Shown: positions 1 to 7,965, counted from the stretch's first letter. The stretch is 15,555 nucleotides of DNA from Cellvibrionaceae bacterium (GCA_025800435.1 JAOXRV010000701.1:1-15555), one strand, 5' to 3'. Numbers and translations are program-made. Notes: generated by a model not told the origin, from the letters alone.

Positions 1-923
1 TGCTTAAGCCCGCCATTTACCTGAGCGCGCTGTCCAAGCCCGAGCAGTACCACCTGGGCACGCGCATCAGCGATGAGCCGGTTAGCGTAAAAACCCCGGA
101 GAATAAACTGTGGCAACCGCGCAACTTTGATCGCCAAAGCCACGGCCAAGTTATGCTGTATCAGGCCCTGGCCAAATCCTATAACCAGGCCAGTGCGCGC
201 CTGGGTATGGAAGTGGGGCTGGCTGAAGTCTTCGACAACCTCTATCGCTTGGGTATTGAGCGCGAGCTGCCGCCGGTGCCCTCGGTATTATTGGGTGCGG
301 TGGAGCTATCACCACTGGAGATAGCCACTTTCTATCACACCATTGCCAACGACGGCATCTTCGCGCCGATGCGCGCCATCCGCGCGGTTACCTCGGCCGC
401 GGGCCAGCCCCTAAAGCGCTACCCCTTAGTGGTGGAGCAGCGTTTTGCCCCCGAGCCCATTTACCTCACCCAGTTTGCTTTACAGGCCACCATGCGGGTG
501 GGCACTGGTATCTCTGCCTATTACAGCCTGCCCCAGGAGCTAGAGCTGGCGGGTAAAACCGGCACCTCTAACGAGCAGCGCGACAGCTGGTTTGTGGGCT
601 ATGGTGGCTCTCACCTGGGGGTGGTGTGGCTGGGCCACGACGATAATAGCCCGACTAAATTGACCGGCTCCAGCGGGGCGCTTAGGGTCTGGGTCGATAT
701 GTTTAAAAACCTTCCAGTGGCCTCGCTCTTGCCCCAGGCTCCGGTGGGGGTTAAGTTTCACTGGTTGGATGTCGACAGCGGCAAGCTTAGCCAAGCGGGC
801 TGTGAGGGCGCTATCGAACTGCCCTTTGTGGCGGGTAGCGAGCCTACCGAGCAACTCTATTGCCGCCAGACCCGGCCCACATTACAGCAGTGGTGGAAGC
901 GCCTGTTTGGCGGCAAGCCCTAA
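1..923 (+). CDS. mrcB: Penicillin-binding protein 1b, C-terminal part (5' end outside window)
   Basis: Class A PBP, the bifunctional inner-membrane enzyme that polymerises glycan strands and cross-links peptides in the periplasm. The frame is open from base 3 (first full codons L-K-P-A-I-Y-L) to the TAA at 921-923, giving 306 residues, so only the transpeptidase domain is present. The first Lys (6-8) is the Lys of the SxxK active-site motif, so the catalytic Ser lies just outside the left edge. SxN is SYN at 177-185 and KTG is in GKTGTS at 552-569. The stretches around VPSVLLGAVELSPLEIA and DSWFVGYGG, and the Cys-containing tail, align with E. coli PBP1b rather than PBP1a or PBP1c. The protein ends soon after the tail with WWKRLFGGKP, without the long Gln-rich extension of E. 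coli. The next gene follows after 9 nt and encodes its likely activator. Family assignment is firm; the glycosyltransferase half cannot be checked here. Confidence 0.95.
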   Translation, partial: LKPAIYLSALSKPEQYHLGTRISDEPVSVKTPENKLWQPRNFDRQSHGQVMLYQALAKSYNQASARLGMEVGLAEVFDNLYRLGIERELPPVPSVLLGAVELSPLEIATFYHTIANDGIFAPMRAIRAVTSAAGQPLKRYPLVVEQRFAPEPIYLTQFALQATMRVGTGISAYYSLPQELELAGKTGTSNEQRDSWFVGYGGSHLGVVWLGHDDNSPTKLTGSSGALRVWVDMFKNLPVASLLPQAPVGVKFHWLDVDSGKLSQAGCEGAIELPFVAGSEPTEQLYCRQTRPTLQQWWKRLFGGKP

Positions 924-932
924 GGATTTACT

Positions 933-1430
933 ATGAATAACAAGACTCTTACCCTACTGCTGCTGGGCGGCTTGCTCAGTGCCTGTGCCAGCCAGCCCCC
1001 GGCACCCCAGCAAGAGGGCCGCCATACAGGCCAGGGCCAGGCCGGCCCCGAGCCAGAGCAGCCCGCTGCCGCGGGCGAGCAAGCCGAGGGCGCGGTGCGC
1101 CAGCCGGTGCCGGTGCGGCGCCCGCCCAGCCCCGAACAGCAGTATCAGCGCCGCCAGTTGCCGGCTGCGGCCCAGGCCCTGTGGCAGCGCGGCCAGCGGG
1201 CTTATGAGTCCGGTGACTACAGCGGGGCCATTGCCCATGCCGAGCGCGGCTTGCGTATTGCCCGCACCTCGCCGGAGTTGTTGTGGCTACTGGCCAGCAG
1301 CCACGAGGCCCAGCAAAATTTTGAGCAGGCCCGGGTATTTGCCCGCCAGGGTTTGCGTTACACCCCAGAGACTGAACCCGGGTGGCGGCGCAAGTTTAAT
1401 GGCATGATGACTCGGCTAATGGCGCGTTAA
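933..1430 (+). CDS. lpoP: TPR outer-membrane lipoprotein, probable PBP1b activator LpoP
   Basis: A 165-residue lipoprotein. A lipoprotein signal peptide ends in the lipobox LLSAC with Cys18. The residue after Cys is Ala, not Asp, so Lol export to the outer membrane is expected. Residues 20-75 form a Pro/Gln/Glu-rich, probably disordered linker. Residues about 80-147 contain two TPR-like helix pairs (ALWQRGQRAYESGDYSGAIAH and a second ending near LRYTP), with a basic C-terminus. An AAGGA ribosome site sits before the ATG, and the gene lies 9 nt after mrcB, so the two are cotranscribed. In Pseudomonas and Acinetobacter a TPR lipoprotein, LpoP, activates PBP1b, and I recall its gene lying beside the PBP1b gene. 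The name rests on architecture and position; the family is poorly conserved in sequence. Otherwise it is an unassigned TPR lipoprotein. Confidence 0.75.
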   Translation: MNNKTLTLLLLGGLLSACASQPPAPQQEGRHTGQGQAGPEPEQPAAAGEQAEGAVRQPVPVRRPPSPEQQYQRRQLPAAAQALWQRGQRAYESGDYSGAIAHAERGLRIARTSPELLWLLASSHEAQQNFEQARVFARQGLRYTPETEPGWRRKFNGMMTRLMAR

Positions 1431-1493
1431 GCATCATTTGAATGCTTCTGATGCCTAAGATTGCGGTATTGATCTCTTATATTCATTTAAAAG

Positions 1494-1502
1494 TGCTAGA
1501 AT
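1494..1502 (+). promoter_or_regulatory. Candidate extended -10 promoter for the DUF1631 gene
   Basis: TGCTAGAAT fits the extended -10 pattern TGnTAnAAT (hexamer TAGAAT at 1497-1502). No good -35 lies at 16-18 bp, as is common for extended -10 promoters. It is the best promoter-like site in the 158-nt gap between lpoP and the DUF1631 gene and would give a leader of about 80 nt. Judged by eye only. Confidence 0.35.
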
Positions 1503-1588
1503 CGGGGTGTCGAGATGGGCTCGGCGTTGTAGTCTGCATCCTCAAGCAGGGGTGCAGCTCGCCAAGTATGTAATAGAAGCAGACCACT

Positions 1589-3997
1589 ATGAGTGATACG
1601 GCTAGCCATAACCCCACAGCTTTGCAGGGCGCGCTGAGCAGCAATCAAATTAAGGCTGTTCTCCAATCCTGTAGTGAGCAGGTGGTTGAGCATGGGCGCG
1701 AGGGTTTTCAGGCCTGTATTGATAGCCTCGATACCCAGCTGATAGAGATGGCCGAGGCGGCCAATACCGATGCGGAGCAGATGCAGCTGAGTGAAGAGCG
1801 TCGTGAGCTGCGCAAGCGCGCCGACGCCTTGGTGCAATTGTTTGGCGAGTGTTTGACCGGGGTATTTATCAAATTTGCCAACGGTCAGCTCAATACTCAC
1901 AGTGGCGAAGAGAGCTACAAGCGCGAGCTGATGTCTCTGGTGGACAATGAAGATTTAGAAGAGACCATCGCCATTGCCTCGATCGCCCACGATGCCACGG
2001 ATGAATATGGGGAACCATTGTGGCTGCTGGCAATGCGTTTTGGTCAGCTGCGCGGCGGCGCAGAGCTGGCGCCTGAGCACAACCCGGTTAGCCCGATTCA
2101 GTTTTGCGAAGCCCTGCGTCAAACCCTGCAGACCAGCAACACCAGCACCAAGGTTAAAGTGCTGTGCTACCGCACGTTTAATAAGGCGTTTATCCCCCTG
2201 TTGGAAGATATCTATCCGCAGCTCAATCAGTATTTAGCGGCCCAGGGTTTGCTGCCTGATTTAAGCTATAGCACCGCCTTCCAACAAGCGCCGGTGCACA
2301 CCGCGGTGGAGGCCGATGGCAGCGAGGTGCTGCTTGATTCGGCCGAGCCGCATGCCCCCGAGCCAGGTGCAGCGGTCGGGTCAGATGCAGCGGTCGGGCC
2401 AGGTGCGCCAGTCGGGCCGGGTGCGCCGATTGTGGCGGGGTCCGCTAATGAGCAGCAGCAAAATTTAGTCCAGGCGATTCGTTTATTACAGCAACATATT
2501 GCCACCGCGGAGATGGCGCCGGCCTCGTCGGCTCGCCGCGAATTGGTGGCGGACGATGGCTTTAGTGCCAGCTGGCTAAGCCCGGCCCGGCCCTCGCGCA
2601 GTGGCTTTGCGCCGGTGCCCGCCGGTGCCCCGCTGTTTAGTGGCCAACAATTATTGGATGCCCTAGAGAAGGTGCAGCTCACTACCCAGGGCCTGGCCCT
2701 GCCACTGATGCAGCAGGGTGATGGCACTGAGATCAGCGGTTTGGTGGAGCAGGACTCGGCCGAGCTGGCGAGCCAGCTAAATGCCCAGCTGCTAGAGGCT
2801 GCCGGCGAGGATGGCCGGGCCGTCGATATGGAAGATATGCAGATTATCGATCTGGTGGGCATGTTGTTTGACTATATGCTATCGGATGATCACCTGCCTA
2901 ATTCGGTTAAAACCCTGCTCAGTTATTTGCATACCCCATTTTTGAAAATAGCGTTTATTGACCCCGACTTTTTTGAGCAGCACGACCACCCTGCACGGCT
3001 GTTGTTAAATAGCCTGGCCGAGGCCGGTGCCCGCTGGGTGAGTAACGATGGCAGTGCCCAGTATGAGATCTATCCGCGTATTAAAGCGGTAGTGAGTCGG
3101 GTGCTGGAAGAGTTTCAGAACGATGTGCGGCTGTTTGCCGAGCTGTTGTTAGAGTTTAGCGCCTATACCAAAAAAATTGCCCGCCGCCAGGATTTGATTG
3201 AACGCCGGGCGATGGAAAAAGTACAGGGTGAGGAAAAACTGCGCGAGGTTAAACTAAAAGTAAACCACGAGGTAAGCGCGCGCATACAGGGGGCCGATTT
3301 GCCCTCGGCAGTTCTGCTATTGCTGCTGCAGCCCTGGTCGGATTATATGACGTTTGTGCTGTTGCGTTTTGGCGATGAGTCCGAGCAATGGCGGGACGCC
3401 CTGCTGACCATTGAGCAAGTGATCTGGACTGTGGAGCCAAAAGAAAAGGATGACGAGCGCTCCCGCCAGATGGAAATGCACGAACCCCTTTACGATAAGT
3501 TAAATCAAGGTTTTGCCACTATCGGCTATGACCAGACCAAAGTCGAGAAACTTTGTGGGGCCTTGTTCGCCTTGCAGAAGATGGCGTTGCAGAGCAAGCC
3601 AGTGCAAGTGGCGCCGGCTATTATGCGCTCTAAGCTGGAATCGATGGCTGCGGAAAAAGCCGGCGCCAGCGTCGATTTGCAAGGAGTTAGTGAAGACGAG
3701 CAGCGCATGGTCGACAGCCTTAAGATGATTGAGTTTGGTACTTGGTTTGAGTTTGAGGATGGCCGCCGGCTCAAGGTTGCCTGGTATAACTCCACGACCT
3801 TGCACTATATGTTTGTGGATCAATCGGGCAAGCAATCCAGTTTGAAAACAGGCTTGGAGCTGGCCCGGGATATGTTGGTGGGTAGGGCTAAAATTATTTC
3901 CGGCTCGACTAAGCCGTTTTTTGAGCGGGCCCTGGAAAATATTTTCCAAAGTCTTAACGCCAAGGCCGAACGTGTGCCTGCACTGCCGGAGAGTTAA
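1589..3997 (+). CDS. DUF1631 family protein with C-terminal PilZ-like region
   Basis: An 802-residue cytoplasmic protein with no signal peptide or membrane segment. I recognise it as DUF1631, a family of large proteobacterial proteins of unknown biochemical function. Residues about 1-220 are helical. Residues about 225-325 are a low-complexity linker containing four in-frame hexapeptide repeats at 259-282. Residues about 330-700 are mostly helical, including a charged stretch near 525-567 that may be a coiled coil. The C-terminus from residue 717 (GTWFEFEDGRRLKVAW, then HYMFVDQSGK) resembles the beta-barrel of PilZ-type domains, as usual for this family, but I see no full RxxxR plus (D/N)xSxxG signature there. 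A separate PilZ gene begins 1 nt after its stop, so the products probably work together, perhaps in c-di-GMP-dependent surface behaviour; that is inference. The ATG at 1589 has only a weak AGAAG-like ribosome site. Confidence 0.85.
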   Translation: MSDTASHNPTALQGALSSNQIKAVLQSCSEQVVEHGREGFQACIDSLDTQLIEMAEAANTDAEQMQLSEERRELRKRADALVQLFGECLTGVFIKFANGQLNTHSGEESYKRELMSLVDNEDLEETIAIASIAHDATDEYGEPLWLLAMRFGQLRGGAELAPEHNPVSPIQFCEALRQTLQTSNTSTKVKVLCYRTFNKAFIPLLEDIYPQLNQYLAAQGLLPDLSYSTAFQQAPVHTAVEADGSEVLLDSAEPHAPEPGAAVGSDAAVGPGAPVGPGAPIVAGSANEQQQNLVQAIRLLQQHIATAEMAPASSARRELVADDGFSASWLSPARPSRSGFAPVPAGAPLFSGQQLLDALEKVQLTTQGLALPLMQQGDGTEISGLVEQDSAELASQLNAQLLEAAGEDGRAVDMEDMQIIDLVGMLFDYMLSDDHLPNSVKTLLSYLHTPFLKIAFIDPDFFEQHDHPARLLLNSLAEAGARWVSNDGSAQYEIYPRIKAVVSRVLEEFQNDVRLFAELLLEFSAYTKKIARRQDLIERRAMEKVQGEEKLREVKLKVNHEVSARIQGADLPSAVLLLLLQPWSDYMTFVLLRFGDESEQWRDALLTIEQVIWTVEPKEKDDERSRQMEMHEPLYDKLNQGFATIGYDQTKVEKLCGALFALQKMALQSKPVQVAPAIMRSKLESMAAEKAGASVDLQGVSEDEQRMVDSLKMIEFGTWFEFEDGRRLKVAWYNSTTLHYMFVDQSGKQSSLKTGLELARDMLVGRAKIISGSTKPFFERALENIFQSLNAKAERVPALPES
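2363..2434 (+). repeat. Four 18-bp tandem repeats inside the DUF1631 gene
   Basis: Four consecutive 18-bp units start at 2363, 2381, 2399 and 2417. They are in frame and encode PGAAVG, SDAAVG, PGAPVG and PGAPIV. Units 1 and 2 are nearly identical; the last is the most diverged. They lie in the disordered linker, where copy number could vary without breaking the frame. Confidence 0.9.
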
Positions 3998-3998
3998 T

Positions 3999-4322
3999 AT
4001 GGATGAACGTCGCAAGCTAGAACGACGCGAGTTAAATATAAGTGTGGTCGCTCATCATGGGGTCGATGATGAGGCTTTGGGTAAGCTGGTCAACCTGCAC
4101 CGCGAGGGCCTGATGATTATGTCGCCGGGGCCGCTGCAGCTGGATCAGATTTATCAGCTCGATTTGCAATTGCCCGAGCCGATCGACAATGTCAGTTTGA
4201 TTCCGCTAATTGCCGACTGCATGTGGCAGAGCCCGGCCAACTCCGAAGGAGCCCACTGGGTGGGCTTTAAAATCGTCGAGCTGTCGCACCGCTCTGCAGA
4301 TTTGATTGATCGTTTGGTGTAG
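3999..4322 (+). CDS. Single-domain PilZ protein
   Basis: A 107-residue protein made of one PilZ domain, the cytoplasmic c-di-GMP receptor fold. The N-terminus MDERRKLERRE carries the arginine motif (R5-x-x-x-R9, with flanking R4 and R10). The second motif, normally (D/N)xSxxG, reads N-L-H-R-E-G, so His replaces the Ser. The following LMIMSPGPLQLDQIYQLDLQLP and WVGFKIVEL segments match the beta-strand pattern of the fold. The ATG at 3999 is 1 nt past the DUF1631 stop, and GGAGAG in the end of that gene (3988-3993) supplies the ribosome site, so translation is probably coupled. The reading frame is open further upstream, but a start there would overlap DUF1631 heavily and lacks this site. Binding of c-di-GMP is likely but not certain because of the changed residue. 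The convergent hemL ends 13 nt away. Confidence 0.85.
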   Translation: MDERRKLERRELNISVVAHHGVDDEALGKLVNLHREGLMIMSPGPLQLDQIYQLDLQLPEPIDNVSLIPLIADCMWQSPANSEGAHWVGFKIVELSHRSADLIDRLV

Positions 4323-4335
4323 TGTTTCTTGCCGC

Positions 4336-5625
4336 TCAGAGGCCCCCTAACTTGGCAAACACCCTTTCGGCCGCCGCTAAGGTTGCGTCGATATCGTCGC
4401 CGCTGTGGGCCGCCGACATAAAGCCGGCCTCGTAAGAGGCGGGTGCCAAATAAACACCCTCTTCCAGCATGCCGTGAAAGAAGCGATTAAAGCGCTCAAT
4501 ATCACAGGCCATTACCTGGCCAAAATTATGGATCTGTTTCTCCTCGGTAAAAAAGCCGCCCCACATGCTGCCCACGTGGTTGGTGGTAAAGGGGATGCCC
4601 GCCGCAGCGGCGCGTTCGCGCAGGCCCGCAACCAGCTGTTCGGTGCGCGCAAAAATAGGCGCGTAAAAGTTATCCGCCTCAATCAGCTCCAGGGTTTTTA
4701 AGCCGGCGGCCATGGCCACTGGGTTGCCCGAGAGGGTGCCGGCCTGGTAGACCGGGCCCAGCGGGGCGATGTGCTCCATAATTTCGCGCTTGCCGCCAAA
4801 AGCACCCACCGGCATACCGCCGCCCATGACCTTGCCCAGGGTGGTCAGGTCGGGCTGAATGTTATAGTGGCCCTGGGCGCCGCGGTGGCTGACCCGAAAG
4901 CCGGTCATCACTTCATCTAAAATTAACACCGCGCCGTATTGATCGCACTGCTCGCGCAAACACTCTAAAAAGCCGGGTACTGGCGGCACGCAGTTCATAT
5001 TGCCCGCCACCGGCTCCACGATTACCCCGGCAATTTGCTCGCCCAGTTCGGCAAAGGCCGCGCGCACCGCATCGGCATCGTTATAAGTTAGGGTGACTGT
5101 GTGTTCGGCCAGTGAGGCGGGTACGCCGGGGGAGCTGGGCACGCCCATGGTCAAGGCGCCAGAGCCGGCTTTAATCAGCAGCGAATCGCTGTGGCCGTGG
5201 TAGCAGCCCTCGAACTTAATAATTTTGTCGCGGCCGGTGTAGCCACGGGCCAGGCGAATGGCGCTCATGGTTGCCTCGGTGCCGGAGTTGACAAAGCGCA
5301 CCATATCCATGCCCGGCATTAGCGCGCAGAGTTTGTTGGCCAGGGTGGTTTCAATTTCGGTGGGGGCGCCAAAGCTCAGCCCCAGTTGCAGTTTTTCAAT
5401 AACTGCTGCGATCACCTCGGGATGGCTGTGGCCGACAACCATCGGCCCCCAGGATTGCACGTAATCGATATAGCGCTTGCCGTCGGCATCAAATAGATAG
5501 GCGCCCTCGGCGCGCTCAAAGAATACTGGGGTGCCGCCAACGGCGCGAAAGGCTCGTACCGGTGAGTTAACGCCGCCGGGGATATGTTGCTGGGCCTGTT
5601 CAAAAAGGGTTTGGGAGCGGTTCAT
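4336..5625 (-). CDS. hemL: Glutamate-1-semialdehyde 2,1-aminomutase
   Basis: Converts glutamate-1-semialdehyde to 5-aminolevulinate, the second step of the C5 route to tetrapyrroles, in the cytoplasm with PLP/PMP. At 429 residues it is the usual length and aligns along its whole length with E. coli HemL (426). The PLP lysine is K265 in TTLGKVMGGGMPVGAFGG (codon at 4831-4833). The fold-type I aminotransferase Asp is in LILDEVMTGFR, and SGTEATMSAIRLARG and YHGHSD are family motifs. The ATG has a good AAGGA site in TAAAGGATTCAT. It is the last gene of a minus-strand run with hemJ 45 nt upstream, giving two heme-synthesis genes in a row. A 5-bp hairpin (5646-5661) lies in that gap but looks too weak to terminate. 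Confidence 0.97.
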   Translation of the reverse strand: MNRSQTLFEQAQQHIPGGVNSPVRAFRAVGGTPVFFERAEGAYLFDADGKRYIDYVQSWGPMVVGHSHPEVIAAVIEKLQLGLSFGAPTEIETTLANKLCALMPGMDMVRFVNSGTEATMSAIRLARGYTGRDKIIKFEGCYHGHSDSLLIKAGSGALTMGVPSSPGVPASLAEHTVTLTYNDADAVRAAFAELGEQIAGVIVEPVAGNMNCVPPVPGFLECLREQCDQYGAVLILDEVMTGFRVSHRGAQGHYNIQPDLTTLGKVMGGGMPVGAFGGKREIMEHIAPLGPVYQAGTLSGNPVAMAAGLKTLELIEADNFYAPIFARTEQLVAGLRERAAAAGIPFTTNHVGSMWGGFFTEEKQIHNFGQVMACDIERFNRFFHGMLEEGVYLAPASYEAGFMSAAHSGDDIDATLAAAERVFAKLGGL

Positions 5626-5670
5626 ATGAATCCTTTAATCACTCATCCCGCGAGACCGGGAATCTTTAAC

Positions 5671-6093
5671 TTAATGTGGTTTAAGTACAACCAGTAATAC
5701 AATTGGAATTAGGGCCAGTACCGGGGCTTCGTTAAACCAGCGAAAAAATACGTGGCTGTGCAGATCCCGCTCGGCGGCCAGGGCCTTCATATACTGGCGG
5801 CAGGCGAAGTGGTAGGCGATCAGCCCGGCGACCAGTATCAGTTTGCCCCAAAACCAATGGGCGCCGGCGTAGTAATCCCAGTTGTAGCCGGCGGTCCAAA
5901 AGCCGAGGATCACGGTGGCGATCAGCGATGGGGTGGCGATGCCGTTGTAGAGCTTGCGCTCCATAATTTGAAAGCGCTCGCGGCTGATTTTGTCTTCGCT
6001 CATGGCGTGGTAGACAAATAAGCGCGGCAGGTAGAACAGGGCCGCCATCCAGCAGACCACGGCGATAATATGAAAGGCTTTAACCCACAGCAC
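5671..6093 (-). CDS. hemJ: Protoporphyrinogen IX oxidase, HemJ type
   Basis: A 140-residue integral inner-membrane protein with four predicted helices (about residues 5-25, 52-72, 80-100, 122-138). HemJ oxidises protoporphyrinogen IX to protoporphyrin IX, the penultimate step of heme synthesis, in bacteria lacking HemY or HemG. The N-terminal pattern LWVKAFHIIAVVCWMAALF followed by YLPRLFVYHA is diagnostic. His8 and Lys84 (in FWGKLI) are at the positions conserved in the family. The start is GTG at 6091-6093 with a strong AAGGAG site 5 nt upstream (6099-6104). It lies 23 nt after the CLC gene and 45 nt before hemL, so the three are probably one transcript. Confidence 0.93.
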   Translation of the reverse strand: MLWVKAFHIIAVVCWMAALFYLPRLFVYHAMSEDKISRERFQIMERKLYNGIATPSLIATVILGFWTAGYNWDYYAGAHWFWGKLILVAGLIAYHFACRQYMKALAAERDLHSHVFFRWFNEAPVLALIPIVLLVVLKPH

Positions 6094-6116
6094 GGGAGCT
6101 CCTTAAAAATACTGAA

Positions 6117-7889
6117 TCAGCCGTAAAAGTTGCTGATATCGTCTCGGGTAATGATGCCTATTGTAACGGTTTGCTGGCGGTTTTGCTTGGTCACCACCAG
6201 GGCTTCAGCCTCGCCCCGATCAAGCTGTCTTTTTGCCTCAAATAGGCTTGAGCTTTGATCGATGTTGGCGGTCTGTAGGCGCTGGGCGGGAATGGCCAGC
6301 AGGTCCACCTCGTTATCGTCGCCCTCTTCTTTAGCTTCATTTAAGTGCCGCGATAGGTCTGCGGCGTTCATCACCAGTGCTTGTTCGGTATCGGGTAACA
6401 GCCATTGGGGTTTGTATTTTAATAGCTGCTCGGCCTTGGCTATGGGCATTACCGAGGCACAGCGCTGGTAGCGGCTGCTCATGACACTGCGCACCCCGGC
6501 CCGGCTCAGCACCTGGCGGCTGGGGGTGTGGTCGATATCGTCGCCTATCTGGCGCAGGTGGGCGTGGAAAATACCGTCGTCGCAAAACCACAGCCGGGTT
6601 ATCACACAGGCGCTGACAATCATCAGCATAGCGGGGAAGATAATATCCGGGTTGTGGGAAAGCTCCAGCACCGCCAGCAGGGCTGCCAGCGGTGCGTTGA
6701 GTACCGCCGCCATCATGGCGGTGGCGCCAAGCAGTACATATAGCTCGACACTGGCGCTGCCGGTGGGGGAGTAGTGGGCGCCGAGCTGACCTAGGGCGCC
6801 ACCGAGACAGGCGCCAATCACCAAGATAGGGCCGATAATACCGCCGGTGAGACCAGCCCCTGAGGAGACGCTGGTGGCGATAATTTTTACCACTACCAGG
6901 CTGACTAAAAATATCAGCCCCAGCTCACCGCTGCCCGAGGCCAAAACGGTGTCGTAGCCATTGCCCATGATTTGTGGCCACTGCATGGCTAACAGGCCGG
7001 TTATCAGCCCTGCAAGCGTGGCTTTTAACAGTATCGGCCAGCGCTTTAGGCTCAGCACCCAAAGGTGAATTTTAATAAAGGCACCGGCCGCCAGTGCCAC
7101 CGCCACGCCGCCGAGGGCGATATAGGGCAACTCCCACAGGCTGCCGAGCTGGCTGTCGATACCGGCAAAGTGCAGGGATTGTTCGAACACCGCCTTGCTG
7201 ATGCCAGTGCCCACCACCGAGGCCATAATAACGGGGATAAAGCCGCTGATGGTGTATTCCATCAGCACCACCTCCATGGCGAAGATGACACCGGCGATGG
7301 GGGTTGTAAAGGCGGCGGAGATGGCCGCTGCCACCCCGCAGCCGACTAAGATACGCAAGCTGTTATTGGGCAGTTTTAGCCACTGGCCCAGCTGGCTGGC
7401 AATGCCCGCCCCCAGGTGCACCGCCGGCCCCTCGCGGCCCATACTTTGGCCACTGATTTGAGCCAGGCTACCGCCGATAAACTGAACTGCGATATTGGCC
7501 GCCGGCAGGCGCCCTTGAAAGCCGTGCAGGCGCGACAGTACATGGGGTACAGAGACCTGGCGCTGGGGTTCGGGCAGGGCCTGCAGCATCAGGCCGATCA
7601 GCACCGCCCCGGCCAGGGGCAGCAGCAGCCGCCAGTGCGGGGCTAGGGATTCAAAATCCGCACCGCCCAGTAGCGCCACCAGAGGGGTGTCGATGGCGAG
7701 CCGGAACAGTACCATCAATCCCGCCGCCAGGGCGCCGGCGAGCAGGCCCAGCAGGGTCATCTGGGGCAGGGCATCGATATGGGCCAGGCGATGGCGAAAG
7801 GAGTCGGCGTGGGCGCCGAGTCCGTCGCGCCAGCGGCCGGTTTTGTCGCCACTGTTGTCGTCATTTTGGTCTTTGTCGGCGTTTACCAT
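6117..7889 (-). CDS. CLC-family chloride channel/transporter with C-terminal CBS domains
   Basis: A 590-residue inner-membrane protein: a hydrophilic N-terminus (1-40), about ten hydrophobic segments forming the CLC core (about 42-435), and a cytoplasmic CBS pair (about 465-590, ending in VTIGIITRDDISNFYG). The CLC motif GREGP (151-155) keeps the gating glutamate E153, and GIIGP (350-354) corresponds to GxFxP. By eye, the first selectivity motif GSGIP is replaced by QVSVP (111-115), the internal proton glutamate of E. coli ClcA (E203) is Val207, and the anion-coordinating Tyr445 is Pro414. It therefore belongs to a CLC subgroup distinct from E. coli ClcA; I cannot say whether it is a channel or an exchanger, or confirm chloride as the substrate, so I give no symbol. 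The ATG has AAGG 8 nt upstream. It is the first gene of the run leading into hemJ and hemL. Confidence 0.9.
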   Translation of the reverse strand: MVNADKDQNDDNSGDKTGRWRDGLGAHADSFRHRLAHIDALPQMTLLGLLAGALAAGLMVLFRLAIDTPLVALLGGADFESLAPHWRLLLPLAGAVLIGLMLQALPEPQRQVSVPHVLSRLHGFQGRLPAANIAVQFIGGSLAQISGQSMGREGPAVHLGAGIASQLGQWLKLPNNSLRILVGCGVAAAISAAFTTPIAGVIFAMEVVLMEYTISGFIPVIMASVVGTGISKAVFEQSLHFAGIDSQLGSLWELPYIALGGVAVALAAGAFIKIHLWVLSLKRWPILLKATLAGLITGLLAMQWPQIMGNGYDTVLASGSGELGLIFLVSLVVVKIIATSVSSGAGLTGGIIGPILVIGACLGGALGQLGAHYSPTGSASVELYVLLGATAMMAAVLNAPLAALLAVLELSHNPDIIFPAMLMIVSACVITRLWFCDDGIFHAHLRQIGDDIDHTPSRQVLSRAGVRSVMSSRYQRCASVMPIAKAEQLLKYKPQWLLPDTEQALVMNAADLSRHLNEAKEEGDDNEVDLLAIPAQRLQTANIDQSSSLFEAKRQLDRGEAEALVVTKQNRQQTVTIGIITRDDISNFYG

Positions 7890-7965
7890 GAAAAAGCCTT
7901 GAATTAACGCAGTTGGGCGGGCGAATTTGTCGCTCGGATTCTTTTGATTTGCACATCAGGCGCTT

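Noticed and set aside
1431..1454. GCATCA/TGATGC inverted repeat after lpoP as a terminator
   Set aside because: The stem is only 6 bp with a 12-nt loop, is AT-rich and has no T-run.
2266..2862. Long minus-strand open frame (198 codons) inside the DUF1631 gene
   Set aside because: It is a shadow of GC-rich codons and linker repeats, with low-complexity composition and no homology. The plus-strand gene is clearly the real one.
3921..3998. An upstream in-frame start that would make the PilZ protein 133 residues
   Set aside because: It would overlap 77 nt of DUF1631. The ATG at 3999 has GGAGAG upstream and gives the canonical PilZ N-terminus.
5646..5661. TCCCG/CGGGA hairpin between hemJ and hemL as an attenuator
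   Set aside because: The stem is only 5 bp, no T-run follows on the minus strand and no alternative structure is evident.
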